NCBI GenBank assembly: GCA_013407085.1
Contig: JACCGJ010013225.1
Location: 1 to 64,000, forward strand
DNA from: Atriophallophorus winterbourni
Lineage: Eukaryota > Platyhelminthes > Trematoda > Plagiorchiida > Microphallidae
Direction: 5' to 3'
Length of the DNA stretch: 64,000 bases
A program made the position numbers and the translations under genes. Below, one piece after another: positions 32,236-42,601 of the stretch. The notes beneath the pieces are model-generated. The model worked only from the letters and a program-made list of their open reading frames with translations. It had not been told where the DNA came from and made no database searches. Each line of letters begins with the position of its first letter. The stretch's first letter is position 1.

Positions 32236-32820
32236 TTACTTCTGAGGTGCAACAGTCTTATTTTCTCTCCCTCGCTTTACGGACAGGTTGTGTAAGCGTG
32301 CCAAGTTAACTTCCACTGTTGTTGTTTGTTCCTTTAAAAATTCCAACGTTTGGTCAACATCTGATAGAGATTGCTTGGCTGACTCTTCGTTTTCAACCAG
32401 AATCTTATCAGCTTCTTTTAGGTCATATTCGAGCATAACATTTGCACCCAGCCATAATCCCACTCGATCGGCTTTCGGAATGTGAGCGCGCGCGTATACT
32501 TGGTTCGAAAGTTCAAATGTTACGTCCAAATCAGAGTTCTTCTTCTGTAGCTGTCGCACAACTGCCAAGGTCTTCTGTATATCTGGGAGCTGTTGTAAAA
32601 GCCTAACTTTACGTTGCAATAAAGCTTGCTCGATCATTTTGTACTTTTGGTATAATTCTTCAAAGGATCGCCCAGCCTCCATAAGGGTTGAAAATTTGTT
32701 GGCTTTCATATAAGCATCTACATCTTCCATGAAAGCTGCTTTGGGAATTCCTTTTATTCCGGTCACTGTTTGCGAATCACCAGTTTGAGCACCCCCGGAA
32801 GGTGAAGTTGTTTGTGCCAT
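32236..32820 (-). CDS. VBP1: Prefoldin subunit 3 (VHL-binding protein 1)
   Basis: An alpha-class subunit of the hexameric prefoldin chaperone, which hands nascent actin and tubulin to the chaperonin CCT in the cytosol. The 194-residue product matches the family length (about 197 in human). After a divergent N-terminus it shows GIPKAAFMEDVDAYMK, the first coiled coil (YQKYKMIEQALLQRKVRLLQ, IQKTLAVVRQLQKKN), the central hairpin with VYARAHIP and the strongly conserved LWLGANVMLEYDL, then the second coiled coil (LEFLKEQTTTVEVNLARLHN) and a basic tail. The ATG is at 32,820 with A at -3 (CAAAACATGG). It is a single exon, with no poly(A) tract downstream to suggest a retrocopy. Its first 55 coding bases recur at 28,604-28,669. 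Confidence 0.97.
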   Translation of the reverse strand: MAQTTSPSGGAQTGDSQTVTGIKGIPKAAFMEDVDAYMKANKFSTLMEAGRSFEELYQKYKMIEQALLQRKVRLLQQLPDIQKTLAVVRQLQKKNSDLDVTFELSNQVYARAHIPKADRVGLWLGANVMLEYDLKEADKILVENEESAKQSLSDVDQTLEFLKEQTTTVEVNLARLHNLSVKRGRENKTVAPQK

Positions 32821-32839
32821 GTTTTGATACGCTAAAATA

Positions 32840-33655
32840 TAAAAGAATGTGGTAGAATTAGAACTTCAAACACAAGTTAGATAGAAAATGTTTATTAGAC
32901 ATAGTCTAGGCGCAAAATGTAGATAAAATTTATATCTTTGATGATTCCGAGTTAAAGTATGTCGTAGTTTAAATGTATTGTGGGTATATTTCGGCAACTG
33001 TGGGTATAAAGTTTGATGGGCTCTGACGCTTTGTTTATCAACGTGAAACACCGATCTATACGGTATCTCATGTAAAGCAAAGTGATTTGTCAAACCGGAT
33101 CAACAAATAAAAAGGTAGTCTATCGCATTTAGAACAAGTTGGGGTATTTTGTAATTAAGCTTGAGGTAATATCCATTCCTACATATTGGAATCAGTGCTG
33201 AACAAAGATGTAGATATTCCAATCGTTACGAACGCCAAAGCAAACTTAATCTAGACACATGCACTCATGTGAACTGTACGAGTTATTCCTATTGAAGGTC
33301 CAGTTCCGGATGAGACAACGAACGCAACACAATTTAGACGCATCTTTATCTTACTGTATGAAACCTGAATAACGATACCGAAGATGAGATATCATCTGCC
33401 TGTCGAAAATACGTTCAATCCGAGGCAGCAATGAATTGTTTCGATTAATTAGACACATTGATCGAAGTAATATGTTTGTAGTTGGCTGAGGCACAAAGGT
33501 TGACCGAAATTCACAGTAAAATCACCTGTCCAAAGAAGTCACTAGCATTTAGGAATCACTTAAATCGCAGTAGTTAGTAAACCACTGTTTACATAACCAG
33601 CGTGTCATGTAAAAAGCTTTTCGCGAATGCTCTATGAGCCTAAAGGACTTAGAAA
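32840..33655. other. Upstream region of VBP1, nothing assigned
   Basis: Presumably contains the VBP1 promoter on the minus strand. No motif was distinguished and no coding signal seen. Confidence 0.3.
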
Positions 33656-33659
33656 TTAC

Positions 33660-33850
33660 ACCATGATAAATTGATTTTCCACCGGTAGTGAGCTGCATGC
33701 TGAAACACACTGGAGTCTCACTGCCATTGCTATTTTCCTTTCCCATGTCTATCTAGGCCCGGGACACCTGATAGTATCTTAGACAACGTTGTCTTTGACT
33801 GCGCGGCAGTTTGCATGGATCAGGCTAGTATTTTCATGCATGCATGAATG
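33660..33850 (-). repeat. Repeat A, near full length
   Basis: Reverse complement of middle and head: ACCGGTAGTGAGCTGCATGC to ATCAGGCTAGTATTTTCATG. Confidence 0.65.
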
Positions 33851-33990
33851 TTTGAAACCGATAATTTCTAACAGCACAACACATGGAAATATAAAAATGA
33901 CCCCTTGATCACACAAACCATTGACAAGCAATGAAACAATTCTGGATTCTGTGTCACTTCATGTTTTGAATTAGAACGGACTTTCAGATT

Positions 33991-34074
33991 AATGTGTTGC
34001 TCACATCCCCCGAAATTACAAACAGCCAGAAACCGGTAGTGGAGTGTAATTTCGGGGGATGTGAGCAACACATT
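33991..34074. repeat. Perfect 30-bp hairpin within a repeat-D copy
   Basis: 33,991-34,020 is the exact reverse complement of 34,045-34,074, with a 24-base loop that contains ACCGGT. The right arm continues as a reverse-orientation copy of repeat D to about 34,200. Confidence 0.9.
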
Positions 34075-34205
34075 ACTTTGGTCATCCATAAGCGCCTTGA
34101 GTGCTTGACCACGAATCACTTTGTGATTCTGTGTTTGAACATCGTGGTTCTTTGTAAGAACCCTATACAAGTGGCATTCAAGTATAACCTTGTTGAACGG
34201 ACTTT
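34045..34205 (-). repeat. Repeat D copy
   Basis: Reverse complement of the roughly 240-bp unit seen in tandem at 57,603-58,057 (GTCATCCATAAGCGCCTTGA, GACCACGAATCAC, then GTAAGAACCCTATAC). Confidence 0.75.
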
Positions 34206-34284
34206 ACTTGTGATGTTCCGATACTGCATTTTGCTGGATTAAAATTATCTCATTATTTGTTTGGTAATAAGCGCACGCGAATTG

Positions 34285-34560
34285 ACGGCAAGCTTTTCAA
34301 CCTGAACCGGTTAAAAGCATAAACCAATGCATGTGATGTGCTAATCCGTGATCTGCTGTTGGCCGACGATGCAGCCATTATTGCTCACTTCCAAGAACAC
34401 CTCTAATCGCGAATGGACTGTTTTTCTTCGGAATGCAAAGACTTTTGGCTAACAATCAGGACGAGCAGGACCAAAGTCCTTGGTCAATGGATTGTATCGC
34501 CTCCAATCATTACTGTTGGAAACTGTCAGCTTGAACCAGTACGTCATTTAACATTTCTTG
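34285..34560 (+). pseudogene. Non-LTR reverse transcriptase fragment with LADDAA box
   Basis: Reads NACDVLIRDLLLADDAAIIA and HFQEHL, stop, FSSECKDFWLTI, TKVLGQWIVSPPIITVGNCQ and LEPVRHLTFLG. This is the palm/thumb stretch of an RTE or related non-LTR RT. It is truncated on both sides. Confidence 0.7.
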
Positions 34561-34819
34561 GTGGGCGGTAACCGTCCAATGAGACCTGAAAATCTCTCCC
34601 ACCGTCGGAAGCAGCTCCAGGCGCTGAGCTATACGCGAGTCGAGCCATTGGTGCGTTGTGATGTACGCCAGGGCAGTTCAATATGGAGAATTGCTGTTGA
34701 CCATGCAGAAAGTGCTCCATCTCTACGGCATCAAAGGAACAGCTAGGCTGATACGGTTAGACAACGATGCCGTCGCAGGAGTTGGCAGGAGGAAGTTGAA
34801 TAAAACTTCGGATTGCCTA

Positions 34820-35097
34820 ACGGGACTCCGGCTCCGGATTTTTCCTCGAGGTCGACTCCTGAAGTCTTTTCCATGATTGGATGTAGCCACAAGGCAGTGG
34901 AGGTTTGAGATAAGGGTTTTCTTTTCCCCTAGGTGGATCGCCTTCATGGACTTCCGAGCTCTGCCTACCCGAAGCATGCTGGTTTTGAGGCGCCAGTCAG
35001 CCGCTTTCTCCTGTAGTAACAGTTCCGCCGAGTCACACAAGACCACGCATGCAGGCCAGGAGCTGGACTTGGTTGTCAGAGGCTATATGAGACGCGT
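34820..35097 (+). repeat. Repeat C copy
   Basis: GC-rich repeat including CACAAGGCAGTGGAGGTTTG, CTGGTTTTGAGGCGCCAGTC and GCTGGACTTGGTTGTCAGAG, shared with 37,630-37,925 (+) and 38,885-39,175 (-). No coding meaning was recognised. Confidence 0.7.
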
Positions 35098-35172
35098 GCC
35101 ATTGGCAAATCAAATTAGTGAGGTGTTAACTGCATAGCATTGAAGTACTGTAGGAGTGCACATCGTTGCAGT
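35098..35172 (+). repeat. Repeat A tail fragment
   Basis: GGCAAATCAAATTAGTGAGG to GTGCACATCGTTGCAG, the last third of repeat A, directly joined to repeat C. Confidence 0.55.
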
Positions 35173-35354
35173 CTTCGGTTAATCCAGGGTATCCGATATA
35201 CTAACAGGGTATAGAACGTTCAGACGCAGTGTGGCAAAATAATGCCGAATTCTGTTTACATTTAACAGTCAAGACTATTGGTTTAGGCAGGTCATACACT
35301 GTAACAAGCTGTCCTCCTCTCTACTTGACAACATACACGATGAAGCAAACACTG

Positions 35355-35640
35355 CTAAAAGACGCTCACTGCAGAATTGATACTGAACACGGTTTTGAGC
35401 CATATCACTAAGGGTACGAAGCGAATGCGAATTCCAACCTCTTGGACAACAACATGAAGACGGTTATCTTCAGATAGTTTAACGGTGAAAGCTTTCATCT
35501 GTTTGAGCCAAGTCATAGTATGACTACACTTACACCAAAGCCATTCCGAGTTAGGAATGGCAAAAAACGCGTTAAGAATACTATGATTACACATTCGCAA
35601 CGCAGGACCTAACCAGCGAAGTCTATGCATGATAAATTCT
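35355..35640 (-). pseudogene. RTE-like C-terminal fragment
   Basis: MHRLRWLGPALRMCNHSILN, AIPNSEWLWCK and TMTWLKQMKAF resemble the conserved C-terminal domain of RTE elements (RLRWLGHVLRM, MTWQRG). Short and isolated. Confidence 0.7.
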
Positions 35641-35680
35641 TGTATTAAACATCTACATCGCTGACAAAGATTCTATTACG

Positions 35681-36250
35681 GATCATCATCATCATGAAGC
35701 ACACGTCTGGAGCCAGGCAAAGTGCCAAGCAACATGAGGCAGGAAAAGAAGATAAGCAATCGCGTGAAAAAAGAGAAAGCATGCAAGCGGAATATGCAAA
35801 ACATCTTCACTGCGTTGTCCACTCGGCCTTTAGTATGGAGTGAATGATCGCGTCGAAGCCACAAGTAGCGAAGGTTATCAAACGCTGCACCCGCTTTGCG
35901 AACACGTTGTGATATCCGAACACGTGTGGTCAATATAACAATACACCTAATAGCTGGCTGGAAACCTTACGAGTTATGGCTGCAAACCGAAGTCAGTGGC
36001 GCAAGTGTATTTTATTATGTGACCTAATCTTTTATCCGATATATTATTATTATATTAAATTGGATGAAAAAACTAGCAAAACAAAAAATCGCTTGCAGTA
36101 AAACTACGAAAACAAGCTGCTTTTTGTCATTTGCTTTAGCATATTCCGCCTGACCGCTTTCCCGTTTTCACGCGCTTGCTTATCTGCTTTTCCTGCTTCA
36201 TATTGCTTGGCACTTTGTCTGGAGCCTGACTTGTGATTCATGATGATGAC
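35681..36250. repeat. Imperfect inverted repeat with paired small ORFs
   Basis: Arms of about 125 bp at 35,681-35,805 and 36,115-36,250 are roughly 80-85 percent identical as reverse complements, with a spacer of about 310 bp. Both arms are open in the equivalent frame and encode related basic peptides (RQSAKQHEAGKEDKQSRE on plus; RQSAKQYEAGKADKQARE on minus). Family unknown. Confidence 0.75.
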
Positions 36251-36261
36251 GAAGAAGATAT

Positions 36262-36412
36262 TGTTAGATTGCCCAGGCCTAGTATGATGAGAATGTAAAT
36301 AGAAATACAAATGGCAATGAGACTACAGCGTGTTTCCGCATACAGCTCGCTATCTCTGGTTAATTAATGTTGCACTGTTAAGTGTACAGCACTGGAGTAC
36401 TGAAGATTGCAG
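36262..36412 (+). repeat. Repeat A, 5'-truncated
   Basis: GTTAGATTGCCCAGGCCTAG to GTACTGAAGATTGCAGA; head missing. Confidence 0.65.
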
Positions 36413-36594
36413 ACGTTTCGTTTCTTCTTTTCTCAATGCCAAGGTTTAACATCTGCACAGTAAAACAGAGCAAACTGTGACCTTATTGATTTTATAGTTG
36501 AGCTTTAGAGATAAGCCTTTTTGACCCCACAGATAATCTCAGTTACGAAATGTTTCTCTAACTCTGGAAATGTGAGACGTAATCTCCTTATAAC

Positions 36595-36692
36595 TGTCTA
36601 GGCCTGGGCAACCTGACAGTATCTCAGCCCATGTGCAGTCTCTGACTGTGTGGCACTTTGCTTGGATCAGGCTTGTGCTTTCATACCTTATA
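36595..36692 (-). repeat. Repeat A, head-only copy
   Basis: Reverse complement: GTCTAGGCCTGGGCAACCTG to TTGTGCTTTCATACC. Confidence 0.75.
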
Positions 36693-36959
36693 TAAGCACT
36701 TATAATCCAGAAAGATCGCCATAGTAGGCTGTCTATAAGTATCGCGTTATTCGAGGGATTGCTGACTTGTGAATATCCGATAACATCTTTTACAAGAACT
36801 AAATCCTGTTTTCTTTTGACGAAACTGTGATTCGCTGTGTAGCGAGAAGCGCTGGAGACATATTGCAGTAATAATCCCGTTAGTGATGGACATGAGGCTC
36901 ATTCTCCTGTGTTTAGTGCACGAAGTACGCACGTTCCTTGAAAGCAAGTGTGATTATAC

Positions 36960-37601
36960 TTCCAAGCACTGGGGAATATTTTTCTCGTCTCATATTTAAG
37001 GTCATCTAGTGTGCTTAGTAGGATATGGCAACCGTTTGAACATAACTGGAGTTAATCCATCAGGGCCCGCTGCTTACAATCAGTTCAGTAACTTAATGCC
37101 GAGCTTGATTTTCGTTTCGCTTGGAGGCATTAAATTAACTGGAAAGCGATACGGAAAAAAGACGACGGGCTGATTGCTGTTCGCCATCTAACTTGCTCAT
37201 GAATATGCTCCACCCAACCAGACGAGCTTTTTGTTGGCAATCATGCACTATCGTTCACTGTAATTGCTTCTCTTAGTTTTGGTTTTAGAACCTTTAGACT
37301 GAATTAACTCGAAGTCTTCGAACTGAATTATTGGTTTCCTCCATTTCCTAAAGTTTAAGCAGCCATCACGCCTACATATCCGTTCGGATGCTAAGCTTGA
37401 CATTATTTTGATGCGCTTTCTTTCTTTATTATACTGTGAATCATGAGGAAACTTTCGCCATTCTTCGAGTAACCAAAGGGTAGCCTTGGAGATCCGGTGG
37501 GGCCTTTTATAAGAGGTGGAACTTACACATGCCGACTCCAAATCTTTATGCATTACACTAGCAATTCCATCCCACTTTTGTGTGAAATTGACGGATACCA
37601 C
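36960..37601 (-). pseudogene. RTE-like EN-RT linker fragment
   Basis: RISKATLWLLEEWRKFPHDS, QYNKERKRIKIMSSLASERI and, after a gap and frame changes, AAGPDGLTPVMFKRLP correspond to the linker between endonuclease and RT and the RT start in RTE elements. Confidence 0.7.
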
Positions 37602-37629
37602 AATAGAAAGATTGTCTACTACTAGCCGT

Positions 37630-37925
37630 CTACCAGACTCTGTTCCAGGTTTTTCTCCCGGGTATCCCGCAAGGCAGCGGAGGTTTAAAATCAGTTTTCC
37701 TACAATTATATGAAATGCCCTCCCAGGCTAACGAGCTACATTTGCCCGAAGCAAACTGGTTTTCAGGTGCCAGTCACTCGCTTTCGTCCCTTCTCCTGTT
37801 GGTAGAAGCAACTCCGCCGGGCTCGGGGAGCCACTCGTGCAGGCCAGAAGCTGGACTTGGTTGTCAGAGGCTATTTGAGACGCGCGCTATATGGGAGCAT
37901 TTTATAAACAGTGGGAGCTTAGTCT
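37630..37925 (+). repeat. Repeat C copy
   Basis: CGCAAGGCAGCGGAGGTTTA to GGGAGCATTTTATAAACAGT. It is the inverted partner of 38,885-39,175. Confidence 0.75.
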
Positions 37926-38057
37926 TATGGCCACCCCTATTATATTATTATTATATTTGCACAATCTGATACAGATATAGTGCCGTTCAACATAAACAAT
38001 GAGATGTACAAAGCGAGAAGGGGGTACAAAGCGTTGTCATCGGCATCGTTGAACGTA

Positions 38058-38195
38058 GGCATGATACTACCCGGTTGCCTAAACCGAAGTAGGGAAGATT
38101 TCGTTTAGGGGGTCCCACCCCGAGACTTTACCCACAAGGCAGTGGAGCGAGAGAGGTTCGCACCTATCGGTGGCCGGTGACCGACGAAGCGGTTC
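38058..38195 (+). repeat. Repeat X, left arm
   Basis: ATACTACCCGGTTGCC through GGGGTCCCACCC to GGCCGGTGACC. It is inverted relative to 39,270-39,410. Confidence 0.7.
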
Positions 38196-38254
38196 ATACG
38201 CTCTTTTCTGGGAATTTCCAGTTCGGAGCCCGATAACCCCGTTCATAGGTTGGT

Positions 38255-38432
38255 GACTTGAGTTTTTGCCTGTGCACCATACAATGTCCTTGGATAGGAC
38301 AAGGGGCAGTGACTTTTGGATCGGCGAGTCACATCCGCCGCGTCGTAATGTCATCATTGGATTTTTGTGGCTTTTTATAGGGAGAACGCTTGCCAGGCGA
38401 AAACCCACCACGCCCTCAGACACCACCGCCGA
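38255..38432 (-). pseudogene. BEL/Pao 3' internal fragment
   Basis: GGCGAGTCACATCCGCCGCG, then TGGCTTTTTATAGGGA and AACCCACCACG, are homologous to the segment just inside the 3' LTR of both BEL/Pao copies (compare 12,745-12,840). Diverged, no LTR attached. Confidence 0.65.
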
Positions 38433-38499
38433 ACCTTTTGCTGAGCTCGGAGAACCGAGCCCACCCAGCTGGCACCACGTGGAGGTATTTCGGCAAGCC

Positions 38500-38724
38500 A
38501 CCCCTAGCTATGACAACCTTTGGAACTATATCTCCAGTAAGAATAATGATATCAGAACCCATGCGCGTCGCGAGTGTACTGAGTTCGTTATCTTTGCTGT
38601 CATCAGTGCTACAATAAGCCGGAGCATAAGTGGCTATTACGAACAAGTACTTTGAGTTCCTGCTTGAAAAGTTGGTTGCAGCCATTTTGAGTATCATAGA
38701 AGCATCATAGTTTTTCTGTGACAA
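38500..38724 (-). pseudogene. Non-LTR endonuclease fragment
   Basis: YLFVIATYAPAYCSTDDSKD and MGSDIIILTGD match the APE endonuclease core of RTE-like elements (ASYAPT, LAGDMNA-like); the Asn after GD is lost. Confidence 0.65.
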
Positions 38725-38824
38725 GCAGCAAACATCAATGGACTTGGAATTTATACAGGGATAGGAGCAGCTTGCTGGCCTGATGATGCAGGGTTCGTAA
38801 TTTCATGGCGCCTATGTTTGCAAA

Positions 38825-38873
38825 AGTTCCAAGGTTGTCGGGTTCCAAGGTTGTCAGGTTCCAAGGTTGTCAC
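38825..38873. repeat. 16-bp tandem repeat, three copies
   Basis: GTTCCAAGGTTGTCGG-type units occur three times in a row with one or two changes. Confidence 0.85.
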
Positions 38874-38884
38874 AGCCGGGGGCG

Positions 38885-39175
38885 GCATTGGATATGAGCT
38901 CCCACTGTCTATAAAATGCTCCCATATGGCGTGCGTCTCAAACAGCCTCTGACAACCAAAGCCCAGCTCCTGGCCTGCACGTGGCGGAACTGCTTCTACT
39001 GACAGAAGGGGCGAAGGCGGATGACTGGCGCCTCAAAACCAGTTTGCTCCGGGTAGATGGAGCTCGTCAGCCTGGGAGGGCAGTCCATCTAAGGGAAGGA
39101 AAACCCTTATTCCAAACCTCCGCTGCCTTGCGGCATACCCGATTGCGGGAAAGGCTTCGGGAGTGAACCCTGAGG
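38885..39175 (-). repeat. Repeat C copy, inverted
   Basis: Reverse complement of repeat C: GAGCTCCCACTGTCTATAAA through CTGACAACCAAAGCCCAGCT to CCTCCGCTGCCTTGCGG. Confidence 0.75.
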
Positions 39176-39269
39176 AAAAATCCTTGCTGCCTTGCAGGTT
39201 GCACCTGGTCGTGCAAAGGCTAGAGAGGCGTACTCGAACAATCGCCGAGGCACTTCAAGAGAGGCGCAA

Positions 39270-39410
39270 GAACCCTCAAAATGGTCACCGGCTCTCGTGA
39301 AGGAAAAAACCGCTGCCTTGCGGGTAGAATTTTGAGTCAAAGGCTCCGGGTGGGGTCCCCTAAGCCAACCCCCTACTTCGGCCTTGGCAACCGGGTAGTA
39401 TGTCGCCTTC
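39270..39410 (-). repeat. Repeat X, right arm
   Basis: Reverse complement of the 38,058-38,195 arm: GGTCACCGGC, GGTGGGGTCCCC, GGCAACCGGGTAGTATG. Confidence 0.7.
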
Positions 39411-39597
39411 AACAAGAACCATGGAACCTACATTTTTCTTCATGGTATACTTGTTGGCACATCGTCTGTAAAGACTTGTGTAATAAGAAGTAATGCTGCA
39501 GTCTGCACAAGATGTCAAGTTGCTCCTGGACTGTAGCTGTGTGCAGCATGGCTGTTGGCCGTGGACAGTCTAGGCAGTTGTGTGCTTCATCACCATA

Positions 39598-39680
39598 CCA
39601 TACCGTTGGCCAATCAATTTAGCGCGATGTTAGCCGCACAGCACAGAAATGCTGCAGGATTGCACATCCCTGCGATATGC
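39598..39680 (+). repeat. Repeat A tail fragment
   Basis: ACCGTTGGCCAATCAATTTA to GGATTGCACATCCCTGC. Confidence 0.6.
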
Positions 39681-39777
39681 TAGGCATTTTAGGTCAGTCA
39701 CTTATCACACTGGTTAATGAAATATAAGGGTTAAAATGGGGAGGGAAAGAATGTAGAAAAAGATTGAAGAGTTGAAC

Positions 39778-39806
39778 CATCATCATCATCATCATCATCA
39801 TCAAAG
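39778..39806. repeat. (ATC)n microsatellite
   Basis: Nine consecutive ATC/CAT units. Confidence 0.9.
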
Positions 39807-40299
39807 ACAGCATTAAACCGGTTGCACGTACCGATTGCTTAACTGCCATAGAACCATGAAAAAGTAAAATCCTACAAGATGGGGAAGGGTGGGACTTAAA
39901 TTGCTACGGCTTCTATAGAAGAGTAAGCACAAACAAACTGGGAAGAGGTGCCTACATCTCGAATGGAACCAAAACTAGCTTATTTTCGCCTACTAGCCCC
40001 TCTGCATACAGCAAGTACGACGACCTAATTTATCGTGCTCGACGGTTGATGCACAATAAAGTTGGATTAATTTGTGATTGCCATGTGTGCTGGGATACTG
40101 CCTGGTCGCCCATGCCTGGACAGAAGAACAATCAGGGTCATCGTCTAAAGCTTTTAACTAAAGAGTCTTACCGACAAGACGGGCTTAGACCGCGTACATC
40201 AGACCTCCATCCATCGACTCACCTAATAACTATAGTTATGCTTGTGCCCAAGAGACAACCCAGTATAGCTCGATGAATCACGGAGATACACAAAGCATC
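39807..40299. other. Unassigned sequence
   Basis: A weak resemblance to the repeat-A head near 40,080-40,125 (GATACTGCCTGGTCGCCCATG) is the only signal. No coding similarity. Confidence 0.3.
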
Positions 40300-40615
40300 G
40301 CGCCACGTTGGGGTCCGGTCTCCGCGTGATGGAACAGCTAACTCCCAAAATACTGCGGAGGCATCGGCTGTTGTTGGATATGCTCTTTACATACGGTTCA
40401 AGTTTGCATCCAAACAGTAATACAGCCCAAACTGTCGCTTTGTAGACTCTACCTTTGGGTGATAGAGACAGTCCTAAATTTTGCCAGAGGTAGGGAGGCT
40501 AAGGTCCGCTTAGAAATGCGTGTCGAAACCTGGTCATCTGACGATACAGAATAATTGATACAACTACCGAGATATGTAAAACAATCTACAGTTTCACGCG
40601 CCTGATTGTTACGTA
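40300..40615 (-). pseudogene. RTE-like RT thumb/C-terminal fragment
   Basis: ETVDCFTYLGSCINYSVSSD, DQVSTRISK, then frameshifted GRVYKATVWAVLLFGC and NNSRCLRSILGVS match the region after the palm in RTE elements (FTYLGS, ISKAR, LLYGCE, CLRSI). Confidence 0.75.
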
Positions 40616-40794
40616 ATGAAGTGCTGTTTGATAAACCAAATGTTCTGCATCAGAACACACTTTGAAAGTGAAAACGCATTTCAAATGCTAGTACAATAGT
40701 AGCTAGTTTGTTTAGTACAGCCTGCGTATCTGTGTATGAGTTGAAAATCAGAACTACAAGACACTTGAACCTACTGGGTCTATTCTATTTTTTT

Positions 40795-40895
40795 CTTATA
40801 TCTGTCTAGGCCTGGGCAACCTGACAGTATCTTAGCCCACGTGCAGTCTCTGACTGTACGGCACTGCCTGGATCAGGCTTGTGCTTTCATACCAT
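40795..40895 (-). repeat. Repeat A, head-only copy
   Basis: Reverse complement: TCTAGGCCTGGGCAACCTGA to TTGTGCTTTCATACC. Confidence 0.75.
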
Positions 40896-41411
40896 ACTAT
40901 ACTGGGTCAAATTCTACTTCAAATTTGTAAAAAGACGACTATTATCAGCTAACTACAAGTATCACACATTAACCAAATATATCTGGATTTGGCCACCTTC
41001 TAACAACAAAACGGGTGGTGTAACATCATCGCCAGCAGGCTTGAAACAGTTCACGGATAATACACTTGATTCAGTCATGATCAAGGATTTTGCTGTGTCA
41101 AACGAAGCAATACAACCCTTATAGGGAACAAGTAAAATTGTATTTGAGAATATTCGGTCCTATGTGAGGGGCAGCGATTCTTATTAGTGATGAGAGTACC
41201 GTCGAGCTGACTGGACCTTAATGTGGTGCAATGGTTTGTGTACCTCAATGACCCATTGAGCTATACTTGGTGGTGACCTTTGGTTCACCACATTGCTATC
41301 AGCTCATACTGGGGTACCTGTCTAGAGTCAGATCACGATGCGTTTTGGCGGGAAACGTAGAAACATCGCAAGGCTTAATGATCTCTCGGTTCTCAGGGAG
41401 TTTCAGGCAAT

Positions 41412-41990
41412 ATGAGTTTGCATCTTTATGGAATTCCCAGAGATAGTATCGATGAACAATGGAGTGGGATACAAACCTCTTTGGAAAGAGTCGCGTTGGA
41501 TAGTTGTGGGTTGACTTCAAGCGTAGATCAACACTGGGTTTCTGCGAATTCTCTTGAACTGATGGACCAACGTCGGTTGCTTCCTGTTGATATCGTACAT
41601 GATGCGTCACGAAGGCAGCCGAGAACCGACAGAGAAAGTTTGTGGAGTTCTAAGATACGGAAATGGAATCTGCGGCAGCTGTAGGCAATTTCAGAAAACT
41701 GTTCCAACTCATCAGAAATACTGGAAGCGGGCAACCAGGCATCAGTGAGCTGATACATGAAGCAGATAATTCGCCTGTTTTTAGCATGCACAGACGCGTG
41801 GAGCGCTGGGCAGAACATTTCGAGGCACATTATAACTGGCCAACATATGGGCTGAGGAGCGCCCGTTTGACCAAACACGCCGTCCATTTTAACTTCGCGA
41901 TCGATGATGCCCCAAGCAAAGCTTTAACTGGTCTAGTGAGCGCAGGTGTTGAGCTTCAGTCATAACTGTCATTAGATATGCAAAAACGGC
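41412..41990 (+). pseudogene. RTE-like EN-RT linker fragment
   Basis: WSGIQTSLERVALDSCG, WNLRQL, and in the next frame ESAAAVGNFRKLFQLIRNTG, SELIHEADN, RRVERWAEHFEAHYNWP. This is the conserved linker region before RT in fluke RTE-type elements. Confidence 0.8.
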
Positions 41991-42167
41991 TGCGGATTTT
42001 AACCGAGATACAGCTAACCACCACATTCCCTGGAGTATTGACTATTCCAATTGCAGCGTGTGTTGACATGTGTTGGATCAAATTGTTGAATATTGAAGAA
42101 CGTCAAAAAACTTGACTTGTTCTCGAAGCAACATTGTTTAATTCGGCAATATTGGCTAAAAACAAGT

Positions 42168-42291
42168 ATGTATGATGTATGAAAGCACAAGCCTGATCCA
42201 GGCAAAGTGCCGCACAGTCAGAGACTGCACGTGGGCTAAGATACTGTCAGGTTGCCCAGGCCTAGACAGATATGAGGGGGGGAAATAGAAA
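42168..42291 (+). repeat. Repeat A, head-only copy
   Basis: TATGTATGATGTATGAAAGC to GGGGGAAATAGAAA, closest to the family consensus. Confidence 0.8.
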
Positions 42292-42601
42292 TTTTGGCGG
42301 CATTACGGTGATGCAATCATTGCAAAGTAAAACAGGGCATTCTGTAAGACTGAAGTAACGTGGGATTTTCCAGAACGTCTTTTGCAAACATATTGTAATA
42401 AATCTAGTTTTCCACTCGGAAGTTTTTGCTGATAGCAAAGAAAGATTCAAATTTGTACTGGAAAATGCCGATGAGATATGGCGGAGAATTCACCTTTGAA
42501 TGAGATAGTTCGGTAGAAATGTTTACATTGATAGCTGGACTGCGTCAAAGAAAATGATGTGATATGGGTTATATTCCACAAAGTCTATTCGATTTTCTTT
42601 T

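Noticed and set aside
37248..37601. Minus-strand 117-codon frame as a novel basic host protein
   Set aside because: ATLWLLEEWRK and the following ERKRIK block fit the endonuclease-RT linker of RTE elements.
38266..38655. 129-codon plus-strand frame as a gene
   Set aside because: It runs antisense through BEL/Pao-derived and endonuclease-derived fragments and shows no protein similarity.
39778..39806. CRISPR-like short repeat
   Set aside because: It is a simple ATC microsatellite in a eukaryotic genome with no spacers.
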